Below, one piece after another: positions 7,244-15,438 of a DNA stretch of 30,357 nt (its first letter is position 1; every line of letters begins with the position of its first letter). Under the pieces are notes generated by a model that was not told the DNA's origin, searched no databases, and was given only the letters and a program-made list of their open reading frames with translations. Source of the DNA: UBA7332 sp051652645 (GTDB taxonomy: Bacteria > Bacteroidota > Bacteroidia > Bacteroidales > UBA7332). The stretch covers positions 1 to 30,357 of the forward strand of contig JBOFUP010000098.1 in assembly GCA_051652645.1 (NCBI GenBank), given 5' to 3'. The position numbers were made by a program, and so were the translations under genes.

Positions 7244-10200
7244 TCAATGTTTTTTATTCTCATCATACTGCTTAATTAGCTCCAACTCCTTAATGATGAG
7301 AGGATCCGTAGGCTCTGTAAACTCTAGAGGCTTAAATCTCTCTTGAAGTGTCTGGAAGATGATAAACATCACTGGAACAACAAACAGAAGAGCGAAAGTA
7401 CCAACAAGCATACCTCCCACTGTACCAACACCTATAGCTCTACTTCCGTTTGCTCCTACTCCTGTTGCAAAAAGAAGAGGTAACATACCAAAGACCATAG
7501 TCAGAGAGGTCATCAAGATAGGACGAAGACGCATCTTAGCAGCAAAAAAAGCTGACTGCTTAAGCGACATTCCAGATTGTCTACACTGCGTTGCATACTC
7601 TGTAAGCAAGATAGCTGTCTTTGATAGTAGTCCCATAATCATAATCAAACCTACTTGAAGGTAGATATTATTCTCTATCCCAAAGATCATAGCAAATAAG
7701 AAACTACCAAAAAGACCAAATGGAACTGACAAGATAACAGCTAATGGGATAAAAATACTCTCATAAAGTGCTACCATAATCAAGTAAACAAAGAGTATAC
7801 AGATGCCGAAAATGATAAACGTATTATCACCACCACTACTCTGTTCACGCGTTAGTCCACTAAAGTCTACAGTGTAACCAATAGGCAGCTCCTTCTGTGC
7901 AACCTCCTTGATAGCCTTGATGGCATCACCAGAGCTATAACCATCTGCATAACTACCGTTTACTGCAATGTTACCATACATATTGAAACGGTTAAGTACA
8001 AGTGGGCTATACTCCTTATTTATCGTCACAAACTGACTTATTGGAGTCATCTCGCCGGCAACCTTTATAAATATATTATCAAGCGACTCAAGATCATTCC
8101 TATATTCAGGTGCTGCCTGAACCATTACTCTATAAACCTTTGAAAACTTATTAAAGTTAGAGACATATGCCCCCCCATAATATGCACCTAATTCATTGAG
8201 AACTTGTGCTGGTGAAAGCCCCATGCGCTTACACTTTGAGACATCCACATCGACAGCAAACTGAGGGTAGTTGATATTATATGATGAGAAAGCTACTGCA
8301 ATCTCATCCCTAGCCATAAGCTTTGCAAGATAGTTCTGTGATACATCATAGAAGCTCTTTATATCTGCATCATTTCGGTTTTGAATACTAAATTCAAAAC
8401 CACCACCATTACCATAACCTGGTATCATTCCTGGTGCTAGTGCATATATATTTGCAGACTTTATGTGTGCAGTCTTTTGATATATCTGTCCGATTACAGC
8501 CTCAACACTATTCTCGACACCCTTACGATCATCCCAATTATTGAGCTGAATGAAAAGAGTACCCATGTTCGAACCAATACCAGAAAGCAATCCAAAGCCC
8601 GTAACCTTTGCTACATCTCTGATAGCTGGTATATCCTGTACACTACGAGAAGCCTCTGCTAACACCTCATTTGTCTTAGAAAGTGAGTAGCCCGGAGGTG
8701 TACTGATATCTACATATATACTACCAGTGTCCTCATTAGGTACAAAACCACTCTTAGTATTCATCACCAACAAAACAAGAAGTATAGATGTGATAATAAG
8801 CGAACACCAAACAAGCCACTTCTTTCTAATAAAGAGCATCACAACCTTTGTATATCTCTTCATTAATGCCTCGTAAGAAGCATTGTATGCCGTTCTAACT
8901 CTTCTAGCAAATGCACTTCCCTCTCCGTCCTCTGGGTTAGGTCGAAGTATTATAGCACACAGTGCTGGACTCAATGTAACCGCATTTAGGAATGAGATAC
9001 CCACTGCCACTGCCATTGTCAAACCAAACTGCTTATAGAATACTCCACTCGTTCCTCCAATAAATGATACCGGAATGAAGATTACCATGAAAACCAACGT
9101 AGTGGTGAAGAGCGCTGCTAGAAGTCCGTTCATAGCATCCACAGAGGCTAAGTAAGAGGACTTATAACCTGCATCAAAACGAGACTGAACAGCCTCTACT
9201 ACGACAATAGCATTATCAACTACCGTACCAATAACCAATACAAGTGCAAAAAGTGTAAGAAGGTTCAACGAGAAACCCGCTATGCTGATAAAAGCAAACG
9301 TACCAATAAGTGACACCAAAATACCAATAGTTGGTATCAGAGTTGCTCGAAGATCATGAAGGAAAAGATAAACTACCAAAAGTACTAATAGCACAGCGAT
9401 GATAAGGGATACAACAACCGCATTGATTGACGCAAAAAGAAATTCGTTCGTATTCTCAAAGGTCGTTATCTTTACATCCTTAGGCAAACTGTTCTCTAGT
9501 GATACAAATAATTTATCAATCTCCTTGTTTATGTCCGTTGCATTGGATCCAGCAACCTGAGATACCATGGCCATAACACCTGGACTTTGATTAATACTCG
9601 TTGTAAAGTTATAATCACTCAATCCAAGCTCCATAGTTGCTACATCCCTTAAGAATAGCTCCTCTCCATCAGGAAGAGTCTTAAGAACCATATTCTCAAA
9701 CTCTGTAACCTCTGACTTACGACCAGTATATCGAAGTGTATACTGAAACACGTTTTGTGAGCTCTCACCCAATGAACCAATAGCAGCCTCGATATTCTGC
9801 TCATTCAGCATTGCTGATATATCAGATGGTACAAGTCCATACTGAGCCATCACCTGAGGCTTCAACCATATACGCAAACTATATGTTCCTCCATATACCT
9901 GCACATTACCAACACCCTGAATACGCAGAAGCTCTGGCTTCAATGTATTTATTAAGTAGTTAGAAAGAAAAGCCTCATCATATGTCCCATTAGGACTCTG
10001 AAGAGCCACCGTGCGCAGAATACCTGGTTGTTGCTTAGAGGTTGTAACACCAATCTGAGTTACTTCCGCTGGTAGAAGACCATTGGCCTGAGCTACACGG
10101 TTCTGGACATTTACCGCAGCCATATCGGCATTTGTTCCCTGCTTGAAATAGACAGAGATCTCAGCCATTCCATTATTCGAAGCAGTGGATGTCATATAAA

Positions 10201-10429
10201 TCATATTCTCCACACCATTTATTGACTCCTCCAATGGAGAAACAACACTCTTCTGAAGAGCATCAGCACTTGCTCCAGGATAGCTTGCTGACACACTAAT
10301 GGTAGGCGGTGCAATATCTGGATACTTCTCCACTGGCAACGAAAGCAAGGAGATAACCCCTAGAATGACAATAAAGAGAGAGATAACCACAGAAAGAAGT
10401 GGTCTATCTATAAAAGTTCTTATATTCAT
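7244..10429 (-). CDS. RND multidrug efflux pump, inner-membrane subunit (AcrB/MexB family, HAE1)
   Basis: A 1061-residue proton-driven transporter that captures hydrophobic or amphiphilic compounds from the periplasm and inner membrane and feeds them to the outer-membrane channel. The start is typical (MNIRTFIDRPLLSVVIS), followed by the PGASADALQKSVVSPLEESI segment of the porter domain, a TM4 relay segment GTVVDNAIVVVEAVQ, a second hydrophobic block, and TM10-12 with GLLSKTAILLTEYA (Lys937) and RLRPILMTS. The first relay Asp (Asp405) and Lys937 are kept, but the second Asp of the usual pair is Asn406. Adaptor gene 17 nt upstream, channel gene immediately downstream. The substrate cannot be predicted. 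Confidence 0.96.
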   Translation of the reverse strand: MNIRTFIDRPLLSVVISLFIVILGVISLLSLPVEKYPDIAPPTISVSASYPGASADALQKSVVSPLEESINGVENMIYMTSTASNNGMAEISVYFKQGTNADMAAVNVQNRVAQANGLLPAEVTQIGVTTSKQQPGILRTVALQSPNGTYDEAFLSNYLINTLKPELLRIQGVGNVQVYGGTYSLRIWLKPQVMAQYGLVPSDISAMLNEQNIEAAIGSLGESSQNVFQYTLRYTGRKSEVTEFENMVLKTLPDGEELFLRDVATMELGLSDYNFTTSINQSPGVMAMVSQVAGSNATDINKEIDKLFVSLENSLPKDVKITTFENTNEFLFASINAVVVSLIIAVLLVLLVVYLFLHDLRATLIPTIGILVSLIGTFAFISIAGFSLNLLTLFALVLVIGTVVDNAIVVVEAVQSRFDAGYKSSYLASVDAMNGLLAALFTTTLVFMVIFIPVSFIGGTSGVFYKQFGLTMAVAVGISFLNAVTLSPALCAIILRPNPEDGEGSAFARRVRTAYNASYEALMKRYTKVVMLFIRKKWLVWCSLIITSILLVLLVMNTKSGFVPNEDTGSIYVDISTPPGYSLSKTNEVLAEASRSVQDIPAIRDVAKVTGFGLLSGIGSNMGTLFIQLNNWDDRKGVENSVEAVIGQIYQKTAHIKSANIYALAPGMIPGYGNGGGFEFSIQNRNDADIKSFYDVSQNYLAKLMARDEIAVAFSSYNINYPQFAVDVDVSKCKRMGLSPAQVLNELGAYYGGAYVSNFNKFSKVYRVMVQAAPEYRNDLESLDNIFIKVAGEMTPISQFVTINKEYSPLVLNRFNMYGNIAVNGSYADGYSSGDAIKAIKEVAQKELPIGYTVDFSGLTREQSSGGDNTFIIFGICILFVYLIMVALYESIFIPLAVILSVPFGLFGSFLFAMIFGIENNIYLQVGLIMIMGLLSKTAILLTEYATQCRQSGMSLKQSAFFAAKMRLRPILMTSLTMVFGMLPLLFATGVGANGSRAIGVGTVGGMLVGTFALLFVVPVMFIIFQTLQERFKPLEFTEPTDPLIIKELELIKQYDENKKH

Positions 10430-10446
10430 AATGATATTCTTCTGAA

Positions 10447-11547
10447 TTATTTTCTAGCGATAGTAACCTTCATACCCTCACGAAGCAAACCAGCTCCTTC
10501 AGAGACTATCGTATCACTTACATCTAATCCACTGGTTACTATATACTCCTTACCATTATTGATCTTCTCAACAGAGATTATTGATGATTGAGTAACTCCA
10601 TCTACAACCTTATATACATACGTTTTATCCTGTATCTCAAATGTTGCCTCTTGCGGAATCACAATAACACCTCTCAATGACTGAGGAATTACAACACTGC
10701 CCGAACCACCTGAGAGAAGCAACCTCTCCTGATTTGGGAATATTGATCTTATACTTACAGCACCAGTAGATGGATCTATCAACCCACTAATGCTCTCTAC
10801 TCTTCCCTTCTGAGAATATATTGAACCATCACAAAGCTGCAGCTCAATCGCTGGCATACTATCAATGGCCAAATCCAGACTCTTATACTTACTTACCAAA
10901 TCCATCACTTGGCGCTCAACCATCGAGAAGTAAACAAACATATTAGAGTTATCTGCCACTACTGTCAGACCATTCTGAATAGCTGGTGAGACATAGTCTC
11001 CAATACGATAAGGTATCTTTCCTACTACCCCGTCAGATGGACTTTTAACTACAGTGAAAGAGAGATTATTAGAGGCAATCTCCATCTCTGCTTTAGCCTG
11101 CTGTAGTTGTGCTTGTGCTGTCTTATAGTTATTTTCTGCAGACAAAAGATCAAAGTCCGAGATAATATTCTTGTCAAACAATGCCTTTTTACTATCATAT
11201 GTTAGCTTAGCAGTAGAGGTATTTGCCTCCATAACTGCCACACTAGCCTTAGCTGCCTGAAGCTGTGCATTAAACGATACCTGATCAATAATAAAAAGTG
11301 TTTGCCCCTTCTTGACAATCTCCCCCTCTTTAATCAATATTTGAGTTAAATATCCATCCACTCGTGGAATGATCTTTATATCTTGTTGACCTCGTATTGA
11401 GGCAGAGTAGCTTTTGCTAATGACTACATCCTCACGCTTCAAATCTAATACATTAACCTCTCTAATCTCATTCTCTCTATGCACACCCTTTCCACAAGAA
11501 ATCAGTAGCAGAGTAATTGATAGAATTGCAAATCTAATTGTACTCAT
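10447..11547 (-). CDS. Periplasmic adaptor (membrane-fusion) lipoprotein of RND efflux pump
   Basis: This protein bridges the RND pump and the outer-membrane channel. It has a lipoprotein signal with lipobox LISC (Cys18), a lipoyl-like half-motif (about 40-70, IIPRVDGYLTQILIKEGEIV), a long alpha-hairpin rich in Ala, Gln and Lys (about 75-150, containing AKASVAVMEAN and YKTAQAQLQQAKAEMEIA), the second lipoyl half (VVKSPSDGVVGKIPYRIGDY), then beta-barrel and membrane-proximal domains ending in REGMKVTIARK. The 366-residue length is normal for AcrA/MexA-like adaptors. It is the first gene of the operon and is divergent from the AraC-type regulator, 135 bp away. Confidence 0.95.
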   Translation of the reverse strand: MSTIRFAILSITLLLISCGKGVHRENEIREVNVLDLKREDVVISKSYSASIRGQQDIKIIPRVDGYLTQILIKEGEIVKKGQTLFIIDQVSFNAQLQAAKASVAVMEANTSTAKLTYDSKKALFDKNIISDFDLLSAENNYKTAQAQLQQAKAEMEIASNNLSFTVVKSPSDGVVGKIPYRIGDYVSPAIQNGLTVVADNSNMFVYFSMVERQVMDLVSKYKSLDLAIDSMPAIELQLCDGSIYSQKGRVESISGLIDPSTGAVSIRSIFPNQERLLLSGGSGSVVIPQSLRGVIVIPQEATFEIQDKTYVYKVVDGVTQSSIISVEKINNGKEYIVTSGLDVSDTIVSEGAGLLREGMKVTIARK

Positions 11548-11584
11548 CTTTATAGTAATAGTTTATCATTTTGATTATCGGATA

Positions 11585-11592
11585 CAAAGGTA
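11585..11592 (-). promoter_or_regulatory. -7 element of the efflux operon promoter
   Basis: The minus strand reads TACCTTTG, an exact TAnnTTTG match, 37 nt upstream of the adaptor start codon. A TTTG box on the same strand (CAAA at 11609-11612 on the + strand) is only 16 bp away instead of 19-21, so the -33 part is uncertain. Confidence 0.5.
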
Positions 11593-11632
11593 GAGCATTT
11601 TTTGTTCCCAAATTAAGCGATATATGAACACT

Positions 11633-11664
11633 ATTGTGTAATTTGCGAACTAATACTAGCTTTG
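11633..11664 (+). promoter_or_regulatory. Promoter of the AraC-type regulator gene, with a possible operator
   Basis: TAGCTTTG at 11657-11664 matches TAnnTTTG, and ATTG at 11633-11636 (one mismatch to TTTG) lies 20 bp upstream. The -33 region overlaps the small palindrome ACAC-TATT-GTGT at 11628-11639. GAAC occurs at 11626 and 11647, exactly 21 bp apart, which is compatible with side-by-side binding by an AraC-type dimer. Promoter elements are seen directly; the operator role is inference. Confidence 0.5.
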
Positions 11665-11682
11665 TAAAGCAAATCATTCGAT

Positions 11683-12522
11683 ATGAAAATAAAAAAACTT
11701 GCAGAACCTGACTACAACTTCAAACTAGAAACATTTACCAAGCAGGATATCGAAGGGCAAATAATTCTGTTCAATGATACTTTTATTCTTAAATGTAACA
11801 CTGGAAGATCGCAGATAACTATCAATTCACGAAAGCACAACTTAGAGAGTGGTTCAAACTTTATGCTTGCTGAAGGGCTAATTCTAAAGTTTATTGACCC
11901 AAGTGATGATTTAAGTATAACGATGTTAAGATTCTCTCCTCTATTCTTCAATGAGGTCTACCCGATGTTGGAGTCTAAAGTTGTTGAATCTATAAAGCTG
12001 AGTGCCCCAGACTACGAAGGCGATACAACGGGCGTAATGAGAGATCTTATCTTCCAACAGCTATGTGAGATATACAAAAAGAGTGACCACGTGTATAAGA
12101 ATAGAATAGTTGTAAACCTTGTAATAAATTACATACTTGAAATTCACGAGAGCACATACAAGCGACTCGACATACTATCCACAGAGACTACAGACAGAAA
12201 AAGCTTTCTTGTTGATAGATTCTTCTACACTATCTACAATGACGAGCAACCTGGCAGACACAACATAGATTATTATGCCGAGAAACTACACATCACAAGT
12301 AGATATCTTCACAAGATTTTTCGCGAAACTCTACAGATGACACCCAAGCAGTGCATAGACTATATGATAGCTGGTAATGCTAAGAAGCTACTACTGACAA
12401 CTAGCTTAACAAACCAGCAAATAGCAAGTGAGCTTCACTTCCCTGACCAAGCAACCTTCGGGCAGTTTTTCAAACGAAATGTTGGCATTCCTCCATCTGA
12501 ATTCAGACGTCGATATAAGTAG
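11683..12522 (+). CDS. AraC-family transcriptional regulator, divergent to efflux operon
   Basis: The 279-residue protein has the usual two-part layout. An N-terminal cupin-like sensing region covers about residues 15-150. A C-terminal AraC/XylS DNA-binding domain covers about 180-279, with two helix-turn-helix units: YYAEKLHITSRYLHKIFRET, then NQQIASELHFPDQATFGQFF followed by KRNVGIPPSEFRRRY. This C-terminal pattern (YLH-x-x-F, F-x-D-Q-A-x-F-x-x-x-F, P-x-x-F-R) is typical. It is transcribed away from the adaptor gene across a 135-bp shared promoter region, so it most likely controls the efflux genes, probably in response to a small ligand. The ligand, and whether it activates or represses, cannot be told from sequence. 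Confidence 0.92.
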   Translation: MKIKKLAEPDYNFKLETFTKQDIEGQIILFNDTFILKCNTGRSQITINSRKHNLESGSNFMLAEGLILKFIDPSDDLSITMLRFSPLFFNEVYPMLESKVVESIKLSAPDYEGDTTGVMRDLIFQQLCEIYKKSDHVYKNRIVVNLVINYILEIHESTYKRLDILSTETTDRKSFLVDRFFYTIYNDEQPGRHNIDYYAEKLHITSRYLHKIFRETLQMTPKQCIDYMIAGNAKKLLLTTSLTNQQIASELHFPDQATFGQFFKRNVGIPPSEFRRRYK

Positions 12523-12611
12523 TTAATCAAACAACAAGCACCATAAACAAAAACCCTATCTATCAGCACCTTACACAGGTACTATATAGATCAAAAAGTA
12601 TATCTTCAAAA

Positions 12612-12699
12612 ACACGTACGTATTTTGGTCAAAGTACGTACATATTTCCAACCAAGTACGTACGTATTTTCATATAAATACGTACGTACTTTTTCTCAA
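12612..12699. repeat. Four 22-bp tandem repeats with ACGTACGTA cores
   Basis: Four direct repeats of exactly 22 bp start at 12612, 12634, 12656 and 12678. Each begins with an RTACGTACGTATTTT-like core (the first has ACACGTACG, the second ACGTACATA, the fourth ACGTACGTAC) and ends in a variable part closing with CAA or AA. The 8-bp core ACGTACGT is itself palindromic, and the 22-bp spacing is close to two helical turns, so the cores lie on roughly the same face of the DNA. The array starts 90 nt after the AraC-type regulator gene. Possible roles are a protein-binding array, a structured RNA end, or simple repeat expansion. Confidence 0.8.
12654..12694 (+). terminator. Terminator-like hairpin made from repeats 3 and 4
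   Basis: AAGTACGTACGTATTT at 12654-12669 is a perfect 16-bp reverse complement of AAATACGTACGTACTT at 12676-12691, with a 6-nt loop (TCATAT) and a short T-run ending at 12694. It is placed and oriented to end transcripts of the AraC-type gene, 132 nt after its stop. The stem is AT-rich, so it may be modest in strength. Confidence 0.55.
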
Positions 12700-12763
12700 C
12701 CTCACTATAATATTGATAGTTGCTTTGTGACTGCATTATAGTTTGATAGCTTAGTGCAGATAG

Positions 12764-12824
12764 AAAAAGCAGTTATCCCCGTGTCATATCCATAATATAG
12801 AATACGACACGGGGATAACTGCTT
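12764..12824 (-). terminator. Strong Rho-independent terminator of the M23-dxr-rseP operon
   Basis: AAGCAGTTATCCCCGTGTC at 12767-12785 is a perfect 19-bp complement of GACACGGGGATAACTGCTT at 12806-12824, with a 20-nt AT-rich loop. On the minus strand the stem is followed by a T-tract (complement of the A-run at 12764-12768), which fits termination of rseP transcripts, 74 nt after the rseP stop. On the + side no T-run follows. Confidence 0.85.
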
Positions 12825-12897
12825 ATATATTTCACTTCTCACATACAGTAATTCATCGAATACTCCAAGAAGCAAATAATTATCTTTTTATATCAAA

Positions 12898-14220
12898 TCA
12901 CTTCACAAATAGACGAACTATGTCCATTCCATTTGCATAGATCATCAATCCGAAAAGAAGTATCATACCTGCCATCTGAGCATACTCCATGAACTTCTCA
13001 TTAGGTTGGCGGCCAGTAATAATCTCATAGCATAAGAAAAGAGCATGTCCTCCATCAAGAGCTGGGATAGGAAGTATATTCATAAAAGCAAGAGCAATTG
13101 ATAGGAATGCTGTAATATCCCAGAAGTGAGCCCAATTCCACGTTGGTGAGAATATACCTGCAATTGTACCAAATCCTCCAACAGACTGTGCTCCCTCTTT
13201 TGTGAAGATATACTTCATATCGGTTACGTAACCCGTCAGTTTGGCAATCCCCTTAGATACACCTGCTGGGATTGATGAAAGAAGTGTATACTCTACATTC
13301 TTTACCTTAAATATTTCTGATATAGGCTTGTTAGAGATACCAATCTTACCATTCTCATCAACAGAGATAGTCTTGTTCATCAACTCCCCAGAGCGATAGA
13401 ATCCTACTTCCACCTCTTGTGATTTGCTGTTTGATAATAGAGCTACAGCATCGAAGTAGGTTACTGTCGGCTGATTAGCTATAGAAACGATACTATCCCC
13501 TGCTTGCAATCCAGCTTTTTCAGCACCATAACCTGAGGCTACGCTACCCACTACCATAGGAACTCTAATGGCAGCAAACCCCTCTTTTCCCTTAAGTATA
13601 TCCTGCATGAACTCACTTGGTATGGTAATAACCTGTTGAGCTCCGTTACGAACAACCACTACCTTCTTTGCCTCAACAATCTGGCGAATGGCTGCATCAT
13701 TGAATCTGTCTATTGTAACATCATCAGCGCTTAGTAACATATCCCCATCTTGAAAGCCAACAGCTTTTGCTGCCTGAGAGAACTCCATACCAAGAGTTGC
13801 ATTCTGAGCTGGAACATATTTATCACCCCATGCATAAAGTGTCATAGAATAGATTGCGAGTGTTAGGAGAAAGTTCATCACCACACCAGCAACAATTATT
13901 ATAAGACGTTGCCATGCTGGTTTTGAACGAAACTCCCACGCTTCTGCAGGCTTTGCCATCTGCTCTTTGTCCATTGACTCATCAATCATTCCGGCAATCT
14001 TAACATACCCCCCCAAAGGCAACCATCCCAATCCATACTCCGTCTCGCTTCCTTTAGGTTTGAACTTAAAGAGTGAAAACCAAGGATTGAAGAATAAGTA
14101 GAACTTCTCTACACGCACATTGAATAGTCGCGCAAAGGCAAAGTGCCCCATTTCATGTATAAACACCAATAGGGAAAAACTCAAAATAAGTTGAAGGGCT
14201 TTAATAAGTAGTGTATCCAT
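12898..14220 (-). CDS. rseP: Site-2 intramembrane zinc protease RseP
   Basis: RseP-type proteases cut membrane-bound anti-sigma factors and remnant signal peptides inside the inner membrane. The HExxH zinc motif is intact as HEMGH at residues 22-26 in the first membrane segment, and the third metal-binding site lies in NILPIPALDGGH at about 381-392 (Asp389). Two PDZ-like domains sit between (about 120-200 and 205-300, the second with AGLQAGDSIVSI). The length of 440 is normal. It is the last gene of M23-dxr-rseP, 31 nt after dxr. Coupling of dxr with rseP is common. No sigma/anti-sigma pair is visible in the window, so the substrate is unknown. Confidence 0.95.
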   Translation of the reverse strand: MDTLLIKALQLILSFSLLVFIHEMGHFAFARLFNVRVEKFYLFFNPWFSLFKFKPKGSETEYGLGWLPLGGYVKIAGMIDESMDKEQMAKPAEAWEFRSKPAWQRLIIIVAGVVMNFLLTLAIYSMTLYAWGDKYVPAQNATLGMEFSQAAKAVGFQDGDMLLSADDVTIDRFNDAAIRQIVEAKKVVVVRNGAQQVITIPSEFMQDILKGKEGFAAIRVPMVVGSVASGYGAEKAGLQAGDSIVSIANQPTVTYFDAVALLSNSKSQEVEVGFYRSGELMNKTISVDENGKIGISNKPISEIFKVKNVEYTLLSSIPAGVSKGIAKLTGYVTDMKYIFTKEGAQSVGGFGTIAGIFSPTWNWAHFWDITAFLSIALAFMNILPIPALDGGHALFLCYEIITGRQPNEKFMEYAQMAGMILLFGLMIYANGMDIVRLFVK

Positions 14221-14251
14221 TATATCTTTTAAATTGTTTTTTATCTATAAT

Positions 14252-15403
14252 CTAAAGTATCATATCACTTACAATACGGCGTGTTTCGCTATCAGAACAT
14301 ATATAGTCCTCATAAGAAGGGTTTGCCACGAATGTAGCTCTCTGCATAGCTCTCTCTATAATATCAGACATTTCTAAGAATCCGACTCTCTCTTTTAAGA
14401 AAGCATCTACGACAATCTCATTTGCGGCATTTAGTATGCAGGCCATGTTACCTCCTTGTCTCATAGCCTCATAAGCTAGTTGAAGATTCCTGAATCGTGT
14501 AGTATCTGGTTGTTCGAAAGTCAGCTCACTGAGCTTAGTGAAATCCATTCTAGGTGCAAGCTGTGCTTTTAATCTATATGGATAAGAGAAAGCATATCTG
14601 ATAGGAAGCTTCATATCTGGTTCGCCCATTTGCGCCTTGACTGAACCATCCTCAAATTGCACCATTGAGTGTATGATGGATTGTGGGTGAACAACCACTT
14701 CTATCTGTTCTGGTTTGAGATCAAATAGCCACTTGCCCTCGATGACCTCAAATCCCTTATTCATAAGAGAGGCTGAATCAATAGTGATTTTTGCTCCCAT
14801 CTCCCAATTGGGATGTTTGAGAGCTTGTTCTCGTGTCACTGTTTGTAGTTGTTCGAGCGTATGCTTTCTAAAAGGACCTCCAGAGGCTGTAAGTATAATC
14901 TTCTCTATCGGGCTAAGCTCTCCAGAGAGGCATTGAAATATAGCAGAGTGCTCTGAATCTACGGGTAATATAGGTGCTCTATACTCCATGGCCATTTTCG
15001 TAATCAAGTCACCGGCCACAACAAGGGTCTCCTTGTTTGCTAATGCTATTGCCTTACCAGCTTTGATTGCATGGATAGTTGGTTTTAAACCTGAGTATCC
15101 AACCATGGCAGTTAGAACAATATTTATAGGCTCTGCCTCTGTTATCTGAGCTATTGCATCACTACCACAATATACCTTTATTGGCTCATCTTTTAAAGCC
15201 TCCTTTAGTCGTGGATAATGAATTTCATTTGCTATCACTACAGCCTCTGGCTTTAAAAGTAGTGCCTGCGAAATCAGTAGTTCAACATTGTTATTTGCTG
15301 TTAGTGCATATACCTCAAAAAGGTCTGGGTGCTCTAGTACTACCTCTATGGCTTGTGTGCCTATAGAGCCAGTGGAGCCAAGTATTGCGATTTTTTTCTT
15401 CAT
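14252..15403 (-). CDS. dxr: 1-deoxy-D-xylulose 5-phosphate reductoisomerase
   Basis: Dxr converts DXP to 2-C-methyl-D-erythritol 4-phosphate with NADPH, the second step of the MEP isoprenoid route, and so feeds the prenyl tail of menaquinone made by the men genes elsewhere in this window. Conserved blocks are all present: NADPH-binding GSTGSIGTQAIEVV at the N-terminus, ALANKETLVVAG, the metal-binding PVDSEHSAIFQCL, the LTASGGPFR loop, ITIDSASLMNKGFEVIE, and VVHPQSIIHSMVQFEDGS. At 383 residues it is full length. It is 35 nt downstream of the M23 gene and 31 nt upstream of rseP. Confidence 0.97.
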   Translation of the reverse strand: MKKKIAILGSTGSIGTQAIEVVLEHPDLFEVYALTANNNVELLISQALLLKPEAVVIANEIHYPRLKEALKDEPIKVYCGSDAIAQITEAEPINIVLTAMVGYSGLKPTIHAIKAGKAIALANKETLVVAGDLITKMAMEYRAPILPVDSEHSAIFQCLSGELSPIEKIILTASGGPFRKHTLEQLQTVTREQALKHPNWEMGAKITIDSASLMNKGFEVIEGKWLFDLKPEQIEVVVHPQSIIHSMVQFEDGSVKAQMGEPDMKLPIRYAFSYPYRLKAQLAPRMDFTKLSELTFEQPDTTRFRNLQLAYEAMRQGGNMACILNAANEIVVDAFLKERVGFLEMSDIIERAMQRATFVANPSYEDYICSDSETRRIVSDMIL

Positions 15404-15438
15404 TAAAGTCTCTGTGATTCTTTACTAATAATCTTGTT

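Larger units (their letters stand above)
12523..12897. other. 375-bp gene-free region between convergent genes
   Basis: No credible coding frame is visible. Besides the 22-bp repeats and the two strong hairpins listed separately, there is an imperfect hairpin at 12731-12759 (CTGCATTA with TAGTGCAG, one wobble). The region lies between the stop codons of the AraC-type gene (+) and rseP (-), so it serves transcription termination from both sides. Confidence 0.7.

Noticed and set aside
12612..12699. The ACGTACGTA repeats as a small CRISPR array
   Set aside because: The conserved core is only about 8-15 bp, the variable parts are about 7-10 bp, there are only four units, and no cas genes are near.
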